Source of the DNA: Bin5 sp034422415
GTDB taxonomy: Bacteria > Chloroflexota > Anaerolineae > Caldilineales > Caldilineaceae
Length of the DNA stretch: 64,000 bases
Assembly: GCA_965202955.1 (NCBI GenBank)
Contig: OZ241871.1
Span: forward strand, 372,001-436,000
Reading direction: 5' to 3'
Shown: one piece after another, positions 18,279 to 26,568 of the stretch
Layout of the letters: each line of letters starts with the position of its first letter
Position numbering within the stretch: the first letter of the stretch is position 1
The notes under the pieces: generated by a model
What the model saw: only the letters and a program-made list of their open reading frames with translations
What the model was told of the DNA's origin: nothing
Databases searched by the model: none
Made by a program: the position numbers and the translations under genes

Positions 18279-19610
18279 ATGAAGGCAACCGCACCACCTC
18301 TCGCCGCTCTCTGCTCCTACGCCGAGGGTACAGATCCTGGTTACGGAGTCGAGCGCACCGTGCATTTGCTGCGGCGCTATCTCTTCGTCGAAGCTCAGAC
18401 CATGCGCTGCTTGGCCGCCCATCTGAACGCCGTGCCGGAGTGGGAGGTCAAGTGCGGCCTCTCACTCCATCTGTGGCAGGACGCCGAACACTGCACCTGG
18501 CTGCGCGAGCGCGTCAAGGAGATGCGCACGCCGCCGCTGCACCTCGACCGCGTCCCCGACCCGGCCCTGGACGCTTTCTTCCAGGAGCTGCTCCGGTCGC
18601 GCACCAGCCTTGAGCTCCTGACCGGCGTGTACCGCATCCTCAAGCCGGCCGCGGTTGGCGCCATGAAGCGCTATCTGGCGGAAGCCAATCCCTTGGCCGA
18701 TCAGCCCACAGTGCGCCTGCTGCGCTTCATTCTGATTGAAGAAGAGGAGCAACTCGACTGGGGAGGCCGCGCCCTGGACGCCCTGCTCGATGATGAAGAA
18801 GAGAGCGCGCAGTTCGACGCGCTTCAGAGCTGGAACTCGCATCTGCAAGCATACCTCGATGCGGCAGGCGGCATCGCCGGCGGTGGTGAACGCGTCGCGG
18901 CCGACGACCTGCCTCCGCCCAGGGCTGCAGAACCCTTCAGCCCAATCCGCTCGCCCAGGCGCGATCAGCGGTTCCCCAGCCTGTGGGACTCGCGCGGCCT
19001 CGGCCCCGGCGAGGAGGCCTCACCGGCCGAGCGCAACTGGTGGATGTTTTACGTGCGCCTGACCGAAATGCACGTCCCCGAGCTGCTGGCCCTCATCATC
19101 TACGACTGGGACGGCCAGCCCTGGGCGTTCTACCGCGACATGGCCCGCCAGCTCTGGGACGAGGCCCGCCACGCCATGATGGGCGAGATCGCCTTTGAGA
19201 GAGGGGGAGCAGATTGGGCCGCGGTGCCCCACGAGATCAGCTTCGCCGAATTCCCCAATACACAGCTGGAAGCGGTTGACCGCCAGGTCCTCCTGTGGGG
19301 CGTCGAACAAAGCCTGATGAAGCCGGACGGCAAGCGCCGCGAATACGAGGTCGCCCGCAAAGCAGAAGACCCGCTCTCGATAACATTCCAGGACTACGAC
19401 TGGGCCGACGAGGTGCTGCACGCCCAGTTCGGCCGCAAGTGGCTGCTGCCTGAATTCGAGTCGATGGAGGCGTTGCAGGCACGCTACGAAGAGGTGAACC
19501 AACGATATCGAGCCATCATCGAGCGGGACCAGGCGCTGCCCAGGGCCGCCTGGTGGGATGAGTTCTATCGTAATGTGCCCCGCGAGCAGGAGCAGGAGGC
19601 TCCGGTCTGA
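18279..19610 (+). CDS. Ferritin-like helical protein, possible di-iron protein
   Basis: A 443-residue, mainly helical protein. Two halves carry ferritin-like metal-site patterns: Glu38 (FVEAQ) with Asp68-x-x-His71 (QDAEHCTW) in the first half, and an EMHVPE helix with a WDEARHAMMGE (ExxH) helix in the second, with a Glu-rich IEEEEQ helix between. A linker rich in Pro and charge (about 205-235) separates the halves. No signal peptide is seen. Di-iron oxygenase or oxidoreductase activity is plausible from the ligands. I do not recognise a named family. It lies 52 bp after the orphan binding-protein gene. Confidence 0.6.
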   Translation: MKATAPPLAALCSYAEGTDPGYGVERTVHLLRRYLFVEAQTMRCLAAHLNAVPEWEVKCGLSLHLWQDAEHCTWLRERVKEMRTPPLHLDRVPDPALDAFFQELLRSRTSLELLTGVYRILKPAAVGAMKRYLAEANPLADQPTVRLLRFILIEEEEQLDWGGRALDALLDDEEESAQFDALQSWNSHLQAYLDAAGGIAGGGERVAADDLPPPRAAEPFSPIRSPRRDQRFPSLWDSRGLGPGEEASPAERNWWMFYVRLTEMHVPELLALIIYDWDGQPWAFYRDMARQLWDEARHAMMGEIAFERGGADWAAVPHEISFAEFPNTQLEAVDRQVLLWGVEQSLMKPDGKRREYEVARKAEDPLSITFQDYDWADEVLHAQFGRKWLLPEFESMEALQARYEEVNQRYRAIIERDQALPRAAWWDEFYRNVPREQEQEAPV

Positions 19611-19707
19611 CGGGGAAACCCGCAGCGAAAGACCAGACTACCAGTCAGAGGTGAACCATCGAATCGACCCCCAGTTCTTACTCATCATCCCAAAAGGAGG
19701 GATAGAG

Positions 19708-21792
19708 ATGAAACGGACGAAGTATTCGTGGCTGTTGGGAATCGTGCTGGTTGTTTCCCTTGTGCTTGCGGCCTGTGGTACGCCGGCCGCGCCGGAAGCC
19801 CCGGCTGAGGAGATGACCGAAGCCCCAGCCGAGGAAGAGGAGACATCAGGCCCACCGCCATTACCGCAGATTGTGCCGATCGAGGGACCCGAGGTGATTC
19901 TCGACCCGGCCATGTACCCGACCGAGTTCAGTGAGGCGCCGATGCTGGCCGAAATGGTGGCCGCCGGCGAGCTGCCGCCGGTCGAGGAACGGCTGCCGGA
20001 TCCCGGGGACATCTACGTCATCGAGCCGATGAACGAGATCGGCAAGTACGGCGGCACCTGGCGCCGCGGCTTCACCGGGCCTGCCGACGGCGAGAACCTG
20101 ATGCGCATCAACTCCTCGTCGCGCCTGCTCACCTGGAACTACTCGGCCTCCGAGATCATCCCCAGCCTGATCAAGGACTGGGAGATCAACGAGGACCACA
20201 CGACGTACACGCTCCACCTGCGCCGCGGCGCCAAGTGGTCTGACGGCCACCCCTTCACCGCCGATGACATCCTCTTCTGGTACGAGGACGTGGCGCTGAA
20301 CGAGGAGATCTGGCCCACCCCGCCGAATGAGATGGTGATCAACGGCGAAGTCGGCCTGCTGGAAAAGATCGACGACTTCACTGTGCGCTGGACATTCGCT
20401 GCCCCCTATCCGCTGTTCCTGGACATCCTCGCCGGTCACAACGCTGTCGGCGTCGGCCCGGACACGGAGGGCGCATGGAACGGCGGCGGCTACATGCCCA
20501 AGCATTACATGAGCCAGTTCCTGCCGGCGTACTCCTCCGAGGAGGAGGTGACGGCGAGGGCCGAGGCCGAAGGTTTCGACAGCTGGCTGGAAATGTTCAG
20601 CTACATGGCCTATCTGCCACAGAACCCCGAGGTGCCGACGATGGGGCCGTGGAAGACGGTGACGCCCGTCAATGAGGCGGTCTGGTCCGAGGTGCGCAAC
20701 CCCTTCTACTGGGCGGTTGACACCGAGGGCAACCAGCTGCCCTACATCGACGAAATCGTGGTGACGCTGGCGCAGGACAGCGAGGTGCTGGCGCTGCGCG
20801 CCATCGCCGGCGAATACGACCACCAGGCCCGCCACATCTCGATCTCGAAACTGCCCGTCTTCCTCGAGAACATGGAGGAGGGCAACTACCGCATCGACAT
20901 GAGCCGGGCGTTCTTCCACAACAACGTCGTCAGCTTCAATCACAGCTACGACGGCGACGCCGAAATCCAGAAACTGATCCAGAACCGTGACTTCCGCCGC
21001 GCGCTCTCATTGGGAATCCGGCGCGACCAGATCAATGAGGCCATCTTCCTCGGGCTCGGCGTGCCCGGCTCGTCCATGATCGCGGCCAGCCTGCCCTCCA
21101 CGCCCGGCGAAGAGTACGTGACCAAGTGGGCCACCTTCGACCCCGACCAGGCCAACGCGCTGCTCGACTCGGTCGGCCTCGAGGCCAAGGATGACGAAGG
21201 ATGGCGCCTGCGACCCGACGGCTCCGGCGACAGGTTGCGCATCGAGCTTGCCGCTCCCGCCAACATCGGCTGGGAATGGGACGGCATGCTCGAGATGATC
21301 AAAGACCACTGGACAGCGATCGGCGTCTGGGCCGACCTCAAGATCCAGGAGCGCAGTCTTTTCGAGACCGAATCGCGCGCCAACAATCATCAGCTCGCAG
21401 TCTGGACCAACGGTGGATCCTCGGCGCTCTGGCTCTACCCGCGCCACGTGCTGCCGGTCAACCTGGTTGAAGCTTACATGGGGCCCGAAATCGCCCGCTG
21501 GTACAACAGCGGCGGCGAGGAGGGCATGGCGCCGCCCTATCCTGAGATGGAGCACGCGCTCGATCTCTTCCGCCAGGGCTACGGTGTCGGCGGCGACGAA
21601 CGTAACAAGCTGGCCCAGGAAATCTGGTCGCTCGTCGTCGATGAGGTCTGGCAGATCGGCACCGTCGGCCAGGGCGCGGGCATCGCTGTCACCAGCAACA
21701 GAATGGGCAATGTACCGCGCAACCAGTGCCCGGCGCAGCACTGCCGCACACCCGCGACCAGCCATCCACCCACCTACTACTTCAAGGATTAG
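19708..21792 (+). CDS. ABC transporter substrate-binding protein, family 5 (peptide/opine type), Sec lipoprotein
   Basis: A 694-residue binding protein. ATG 19708 with AAAAGGAGGGA upstream gives a Sec-type lipoprotein signal (lipobox VLAAC, Cys23) without twin arginines, unlike the other binding proteins here. A Pro/Glu-rich linker follows, then the SBP_bac_5 body (INEDHTTYTLHLRRGAKWSDG). At nearly 700 residues it is in the long subgroup of this family. Permeases and ATPases for a complete Opp/Dpp importer follow at 21867-26537. Confidence 0.92.
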   Translation: MKRTKYSWLLGIVLVVSLVLAACGTPAAPEAPAEEMTEAPAEEEETSGPPPLPQIVPIEGPEVILDPAMYPTEFSEAPMLAEMVAAGELPPVEERLPDPGDIYVIEPMNEIGKYGGTWRRGFTGPADGENLMRINSSSRLLTWNYSASEIIPSLIKDWEINEDHTTYTLHLRRGAKWSDGHPFTADDILFWYEDVALNEEIWPTPPNEMVINGEVGLLEKIDDFTVRWTFAAPYPLFLDILAGHNAVGVGPDTEGAWNGGGYMPKHYMSQFLPAYSSEEEVTARAEAEGFDSWLEMFSYMAYLPQNPEVPTMGPWKTVTPVNEAVWSEVRNPFYWAVDTEGNQLPYIDEIVVTLAQDSEVLALRAIAGEYDHQARHISISKLPVFLENMEEGNYRIDMSRAFFHNNVVSFNHSYDGDAEIQKLIQNRDFRRALSLGIRRDQINEAIFLGLGVPGSSMIAASLPSTPGEEYVTKWATFDPDQANALLDSVGLEAKDDEGWRLRPDGSGDRLRIELAAPANIGWEWDGMLEMIKDHWTAIGVWADLKIQERSLFETESRANNHQLAVWTNGGSSALWLYPRHVLPVNLVEAYMGPEIARWYNSGGEEGMAPPYPEMEHALDLFRQGYGVGGDERNKLAQEIWSLVVDEVWQIGTVGQGAGIAVTSNRMGNVPRNQCPAQHCRTPATSHPPTYYFKD

Positions 21793-21807
21793 TCAGCTCT
21801 GAACCGC

Positions 21808-21850
21808 AGAGGCCGGTGGTCAGGGGAGCTCCCCCTGGCCGCTGGCCTCT
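21808..21850 (+). terminator. Long intercistronic stem-loop after the binding-protein gene
   Basis: A 43-nt inverted repeat folds as a 19-bp stem (three G-U pairs, no mismatch) with a 5-nt loop. It starts 16 bp after the binding-protein stop and ends 17 bp before the permease start. No T-run follows. Confidence 0.7.
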
Positions 21851-21866
21851 AGCCGCCGGAGTCCCA

Positions 21867-22859
21867 ATGCTCGCCTACGCCGCCCGCCGACTCGTCCTCG
21901 CCATCTTCACCCTGTGGACGGTCACGGTGCTCTCATTCGTCATCATCCAGCTGCCGCCCGGTGACTTCGTCGATGCCTACATGGCCCAGCTGTCTGCCAC
22001 GCAGTCGAACGTCTCGGAGCAGCACTTCGAGTCGCTGCGCCGGCAGTACGCGCTCGACAGACCGATGTACGTGCAGTATCTCAAGTGGATGGGCGGCGTT
22101 TTCAGCGGCGACTTCGGTACCTCGATGATGTGGCGCAAATCGGTGCTCGACGTGATCGGCGACCGGCTGGCGATGACGATGGTCCTCTCGCTGGGCGCGA
22201 TCATCTTGACCTGGACCATTGCCCTGCCGATCGGCATCTATTCGGCCGTGCGCCAGTACTCGATCGGCGACTACGTCTTCACCTTCATCGGGTTCGTCGG
22301 CCTGGGCGTGCCCAGTTTCCTGCTCGCGCTCGTACTGATGTATCTCGGTTTTACCCTGTTCGACTCAGACATCGGCGGGCTCTTCTCGCCCGAGTATCAG
22401 CTGGAGCCGTGGAGCTGGGGCAAAGTGAAGGACCTGCTCTATCATCTGCCGCTGCCCGCCATCATCATCGGTCTAAGCGGTACCGCCGAGTTGATCCGCG
22501 TGATGCGCGCCAACCTGCTGGATGAGCTGCGCAAACCGTACGTGATCACGGCGCGCGCGGCCGGCATGTCGGAGCGCAGCCTCGTTCTCAAGTATCCGGT
22601 GCGCGTTGCATTGAACCCGTTCGCCAGCACCGTCGGCTATCTTCTGCCCTATATTTTATCGGGCAGCGTAATCGTCTCCGTCGTGCTGGGCCTGCCCACG
22701 CTCGGTCCCCTGCTCCTGGGCTCGCTTGTTGCCCAGGATATGTTCCTGGCAGGGACGATCGTGATGATGCTCGGCGCGCTGACCGTCATCGGCACATTTT
22801 TGTCCGACCTGCTGCTGATGTGGATCGACCCGCGCATCCGATTTGGCATGGTCCAGTAA
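21867..22859 (+). CDS. ABC transporter permease, DppB/OppB type
   Basis: A 330-residue permease starting at ATG 21867 (MLAYAARRLVLAIFTLWTVTV), the typical DppB first helix; the longer open frame upstream overlaps the binding-protein gene and hairpin. The EAA-type loop is near ITARAAGMSERSLVLKYPVRVALNPF. The ribosome binding site is weak (CCGGAG). It is the partner of the permease at 22931. Confidence 0.93.
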   Translation: MLAYAARRLVLAIFTLWTVTVLSFVIIQLPPGDFVDAYMAQLSATQSNVSEQHFESLRRQYALDRPMYVQYLKWMGGVFSGDFGTSMMWRKSVLDVIGDRLAMTMVLSLGAIILTWTIALPIGIYSAVRQYSIGDYVFTFIGFVGLGVPSFLLALVLMYLGFTLFDSDIGGLFSPEYQLEPWSWGKVKDLLYHLPLPAIIIGLSGTAELIRVMRANLLDELRKPYVITARAAGMSERSLVLKYPVRVALNPFASTVGYLLPYILSGSVIVSVVLGLPTLGPLLLGSLVAQDMFLAGTIVMMLGALTVIGTFLSDLLLMWIDPRIRFGMVQ

Positions 22860-22930
22860 GCAGAGATCAGAAGCGCGTGCCGGGCGCCGGTTCCCACCCG
22901 CCGGCGCGTGCCGCGTAACACAGGTGAACT

Positions 22931-24049
22931 GTGGCTGAAGAACAAGCGGTTGCCGACAGCGAGGAACGGATCTTCGTTGCCGGTCAGATGCAACTGATGT
23001 GGTGGCGCTTCCGCAAGCACCGAGTGGCGGTGGCGGCTACTTTTGTAGTCGTCGCCTTCTATATCGTTGTCCTTGGCGCCGACTTCCTGGCCTACACCAA
23101 TCCCAACACGACCGAGGCATACCGATCCCTGATGCCGCCCCAACCGATTCGCTTCTTTGACAACGGCAGCTTCAGACCTCACGTCTACGCGGTGTCTGGC
23201 GAGCGCGATCTCAGAACCTTCAAGCGCGTCTACGTCGCGGACCCCGACAACAGGATTCCGGTCCGTCTCTTCGTGCGCGGTTACAAGTACAAGCTGTTCG
23301 GCTTTATCCGCACCGATCGCCATCTGATCGGCGTCGAGGGCGCAACCGCGGCGGAATCGCTCTTCCTGCTTGGCACGGACGAAAAGGGGCGCGATGTATG
23401 GTCGCGCATAATGGTGGCGACGCGTACATCGCTCACCATTGGCCTGGTGGCGGTGGCGCTCAGCCTCGTGTTGGGCGTGCTGCTGGGCGGGATTTCCGGC
23501 TTCTTTGGCGGCGCGATAGACTCCACGATCCAGCGCCTGATCGAGATATTGCGTTCGATTCCCACGATCCCGCTGTGGATGGGGATGGCCGCGGCCTTTC
23601 CCAGGGACTGGAGCGTCGAGCAGATCTACTTTGCCATCACGATAGTCATTGCCTTGCGCGGCTGGACAGGGCTGGCACGCGAGGTGCGCGGCCGCTTTCT
23701 TTCGCTGCGCGAGGAGGACTTTGTGACAGCCGCGGATTTGGCCGGCTGCAGCCGCAAGCGGATCATTTTCCGGCACATGATACCCTCCTTCCAGAGCCAC
23801 ATTATCGCCGCGGCCACGCTGTCCGTCCCGGCCATGATCCTGGCCGAAACGGCGTTGAGCTATCTCGGTTTGGGGCTGCGCCCACCAGCTATCAGCTGGG
23901 GGGTCATGCTACAGCAGGTGCAGAATGTCGAGGCTGTCGCGCTGTCGCCGTGGCTGCTGGTCTCGGCCGTCCCGGTCATCGTCGTGACCCTGGCCTTCAA
24001 CTTCATGGGCGACGGCCTACGCGACGCTGCCGACCCGTATGGGGTTTAA
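22931..24049 (+). CDS. ABC transporter permease, DppC/OppC type
   Basis: A 372-residue permease with a GTG start (CAGGTGAACT upstream). A first membrane helix (AVAATFVVVAFYIVVLGADFL) is followed by a long periplasmic segment (about residues 60-140), larger than in typical DppC proteins. The core helices, the EAA-type loop (TAADLAGCSRKRIIFRHMIPSF) and the GDGLRDAADPYG end are standard. It belongs to the complete importer from 19708 to 26537. Confidence 0.92.
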   Translation: MAEEQAVADSEERIFVAGQMQLMWWRFRKHRVAVAATFVVVAFYIVVLGADFLAYTNPNTTEAYRSLMPPQPIRFFDNGSFRPHVYAVSGERDLRTFKRVYVADPDNRIPVRLFVRGYKYKLFGFIRTDRHLIGVEGATAAESLFLLGTDEKGRDVWSRIMVATRTSLTIGLVAVALSLVLGVLLGGISGFFGGAIDSTIQRLIEILRSIPTIPLWMGMAAAFPRDWSVEQIYFAITIVIALRGWTGLAREVRGRFLSLREEDFVTAADLAGCSRKRIIFRHMIPSFQSHIIAAATLSVPAMILAETALSYLGLGLRPPAISWGVMLQQVQNVEAVALSPWLLVSAVPVIVVTLAFNFMGDGLRDAADPYGV

Positions 24050-24070
24050 TGTAACAGGTGGGAATCGACA

Positions 24071-24098
24071 TTGAAATGAAAATACTGTCAATTATGGT
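24071..24098 (+). promoter_or_regulatory. Weak promoter candidate before the small antitoxin-like gene
   Basis: TTGAAA (24071-24076) and TATGGT (24093-24098) are 16 bp apart in a locally AT-rich stretch just after the DppC-type gene and 15 bp before the next start. Confidence 0.3.
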
Positions 24099-24113
24099 CA
24101 ACGCAAAAAAGAG

Positions 24114-24359
24114 ATGAACGAAGGCTCACCATTGAAGGATTCGCAGACGAATTGGGAACTCTTGGAGAAAATGGAAGATGACGATATCGATCTCAGCGAT
24201 ATCCCCGAAGTCACTGCGGAACAGATTGCCCGCGCCACGTTTCAAGTGGGAGGCAAGCCGGTCGCCAGAGACAAAAGGTCCCCAAGCGCCGGAGCCCGTC
24301 ATTCGGATGCTGAAAGTCAACGGAGTCCAAACGACTCCAGGCCGCACAATGTGACATGA
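24114..24359 (+). CDS. Small acidic protein resembling the N-terminus of BrnA/CopG-like antitoxins
   Basis: An 81-residue frame. Residues 11-40 (NWELLEKMEDDDIDLSDIPE and following) match the DxDIDxSDIPE pattern common at the N-terminus of BrnA-type antitoxins. The rest is low-complexity and polar and lacks the ribbon-helix-helix segment expected after it, so it may be truncated or frameshifted near residue 50. No toxin gene is adjacent. It interrupts an ABC importer operon between permease and ATPase genes, which suggests insertion or capture. The remainder of the 24050-24426 gap has no other gene. Confidence 0.45.
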   Translation: MNEGSPLKDSQTNWELLEKMEDDDIDLSDIPEVTAEQIARATFQVGGKPVARDKRSPSAGARHSDAESQRSPNDSRPHNVT

Positions 24360-24382
24360 GAAGAATCTGACAGGGGCCCGTC

Positions 24383-24420
24383 ACAGACCACTATCCAATA
24401 ATCACTATCCATTAACCACT
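24383..24420 (+). repeat. Degenerate CCACTATCCA-type intergenic repeat
   Basis: The stretch contains GACCACTATCCAATAATCAC followed by TATCCATTAACCACTG, a run of related near-decamers just before the ATPase gene. It resembles the CCACTGGCAACTGACCACC repeats near 34495 and 10531. Confidence 0.45.
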
Positions 24421-24426
24421 GCCGTC

Positions 24427-25476
24427 ATGTCTGACAACCAGCCGATCCTTTCGGTGCGCAATCTCAAAACAAGTTTCTTCACCGACGAGGGGGTTGTGCG
24501 CGCCGTGGACGGCGCCAGCTTCGACGTGCATCTCGGCCAGACGCTCGGCATCGTCGGTGAGAGCGGCTGCGGCAAGAGCGTGACCGCGCTCTCCATTCTC
24601 GGCATCGTGCCACGCCCGGGCCGGATCGTCGAAGGGGAGATCCTGCTGCGCCGCGAACGAGAAAACGGACAGTCGCACGAGATCGCGCTGACCTCGCTGG
24701 GCGACAGCAGCAGTGAGATGCGTTCGATCCGGGGCGCCGAGATCGCTCTCGTCTTCCAGGAGCCGATGACGTCGCTCAGCCCTGTTCACACGATCGGCAA
24801 CCAGATAATGGCTGCGGCCCGGCTGCACCGCAAACTTACCAGGCAGGAAGCCAGCGAGCTGGCGGTCGAACTGCTCAGCCTGGTTGGCATTCCCCGGGCC
24901 GAGAGGGCGATTGACGCCTATCCATTCCAACTTAGCGGCGGCCTCCGTCAGCGGGCCCTGATCGCGCTGGCGCTCTCGTGTGACCCGAGGCTTCTCATCG
25001 CCGACGAACCGACGACCGCCCTGGACGTGACCACCCAGGCGCAGATTCTCGACCTGCTGCGCTCCCTTCAGGAACAGAATGGGATGGCGATCATGCTGAT
25101 CACCCACGACATGGGGGTGATCGCGGAGATGGCGGATGAGGTCGTGGTGATGTACCTGGGCCGCGTGGTGGAGGAAGGCCCCGTAGACACCGTCTTTGGC
25201 GAATCGAAGCACCCTTATACACAATCCCTGCTGCGCTCGATCCCCAGCATCCACTCGACGCCCAAGGTGCAGCTCCCGACTATCACCGGCACCATCCCCC
25301 ACCCTTACAACCGGCCGGCTGGCTGCCCCTTCCATCCGCGCTGCCCCGACGTGATCGAAGGGGTCTGCGACCGGCACGAGCCGGAGCTGCTTTCGGTTGG
25401 AGACGAGCACCAGGTAAGCTGTTTTCTGTATCACCCGCACGATCAATCGCAACCGGCAACGGAGGCGGTCGAATAG
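24427..25476 (+). CDS. ABC transporter ATPase, DppD/OppD type
   Basis: A 349-residue ATPase. Walker A is GESGCGKS (residues 44-51), the signature is LSGGLRQRA, and Walker B is LLIADEPTTALD followed by the switch His in LITHD. The C-terminal oligopeptide-transporter extension is present (AGCPFHPRCPDVIEGVC). With the ATPase at 25485 it energises the importer from 19708. It might also serve the ATPase-less peptide-type system at 1723-5418. Confidence 0.95.
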   Translation: MSDNQPILSVRNLKTSFFTDEGVVRAVDGASFDVHLGQTLGIVGESGCGKSVTALSILGIVPRPGRIVEGEILLRRERENGQSHEIALTSLGDSSSEMRSIRGAEIALVFQEPMTSLSPVHTIGNQIMAAARLHRKLTRQEASELAVELLSLVGIPRAERAIDAYPFQLSGGLRQRALIALALSCDPRLLIADEPTTALDVTTQAQILDLLRSLQEQNGMAIMLITHDMGVIAEMADEVVVMYLGRVVEEGPVDTVFGESKHPYTQSLLRSIPSIHSTPKVQLPTITGTIPHPYNRPAGCPFHPRCPDVIEGVCDRHEPELLSVGDEHQVSCFLYHPHDQSQPATEAVE

Positions 25477-25484
25477 CTGCTGAA

Positions 25485-26537
25485 ATGCCCGATATGCAAG
25501 ACGAACAGGTGTTGTTGGAGGTCAAAGGACTGCGCAAATACTTCCCGATACGGAAGGGCTTTCTGCAACGCGCGGTCGGCCAGGTGCGCGCGGTTGACGG
25601 AATCGACTTCAGCGTCAACCGCGGCGAGACCTTCGGCCTCGTCGGTGAGAGCGGCTGCGGCAAAACGACGGCCTCCCGCTGCATCGTGCGCGCCCTTGAA
25701 CCCTCCGACGGCCAGATTCACTTCCGCACAGACGACGGCGGCATGCTCGACATCGCCAAACTGTCCCGGGACGAGCTCCAGCCGCTGCGCCGCCACATGC
25801 AGATGATCTTCCAGGACCCGTTTTCGTCGCTGAACCCGCGCATGACGCTCTTCGATATCATCGGCGAGCCGCTGCTCGTCAACGGCGTGACCAACCGCCA
25901 GCAGCGCATCGACCGCGTCGAGGAGCTGCTCGGACTGGTCGGCCTGCGTCCCGAGTTCCTGCAGCGGTTCCCGCACGCCTTCAGCGGCGGCCAGCGCCAG
26001 CGCATCGGCATCGCGCGCGCGCTTGCGCTCAGTCCCAGCCTCGTCGTGGCCGACGAGCCGGTCTCCGCCCTCGACGTCTCGGTCCAGGCGCAGATTCTCA
26101 ACCTGATGCTGGAGCTGCAAAACCAGCTCGGCCTGACCTACCTCTTCGTCGCCCACGATCTCAGCGTCGTCAAACATATCTGCGACCGCGTCGCGGTCAT
26201 GTACGTGGGTCAAGTCGTCGAGACGGCCGAAACGAGGGAGCTCTTCGAGTCTCCCAAGCACCCCTACACGGAAGCGCTGCTCTCGGCGGTGCCGCAGCCC
26301 GACCCGCGCATGCGCTCGCAGCGCATCATCCTCGAGGGGGAAGTGGCCGACCCCGCCAACCCGCCCTCCGGCTGCTACTTCCACCCGCGTTGCCGCTACG
26401 CCGAAGACATTTGCCGCGAGGAGACACCCGTGCTCGAAGAGATCGCGCCCGGCCATGCCGTCAGCTGCCACCGCGCCCGCGAGTTGGAGCTGACGGGAAC
26501 ACTCGACGCACAGGTTTCGCCTGCCGCCCACTCGTAA
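25485..26537 (+). CDS. ABC transporter ATPase, DppF/OppF type
   Basis: A 350-residue ATPase 8 bp after its partner. Walker A is GESGCGKT (residues 54-61), signature FSGGQRQRIGIARAL, Walker B LVVADEPVSALD, switch His in VAHD. The C-terminal extension has PSGCYFHPRCRYAEDIC. It completes the Opp/Dpp importer. Confidence 0.95.
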   Translation: MPDMQDEQVLLEVKGLRKYFPIRKGFLQRAVGQVRAVDGIDFSVNRGETFGLVGESGCGKTTASRCIVRALEPSDGQIHFRTDDGGMLDIAKLSRDELQPLRRHMQMIFQDPFSSLNPRMTLFDIIGEPLLVNGVTNRQQRIDRVEELLGLVGLRPEFLQRFPHAFSGGQRQRIGIARALALSPSLVVADEPVSALDVSVQAQILNLMLELQNQLGLTYLFVAHDLSVVKHICDRVAVMYVGQVVETAETRELFESPKHPYTEALLSAVPQPDPRMRSQRIILEGEVADPANPPSGCYFHPRCRYAEDICREETPVLEEIAPGHAVSCHRARELELTGTLDAQVSPAAHS

Positions 26538-26568
26538 CCCGACAACGAGCAGCTCAGGAGAATCCGAC

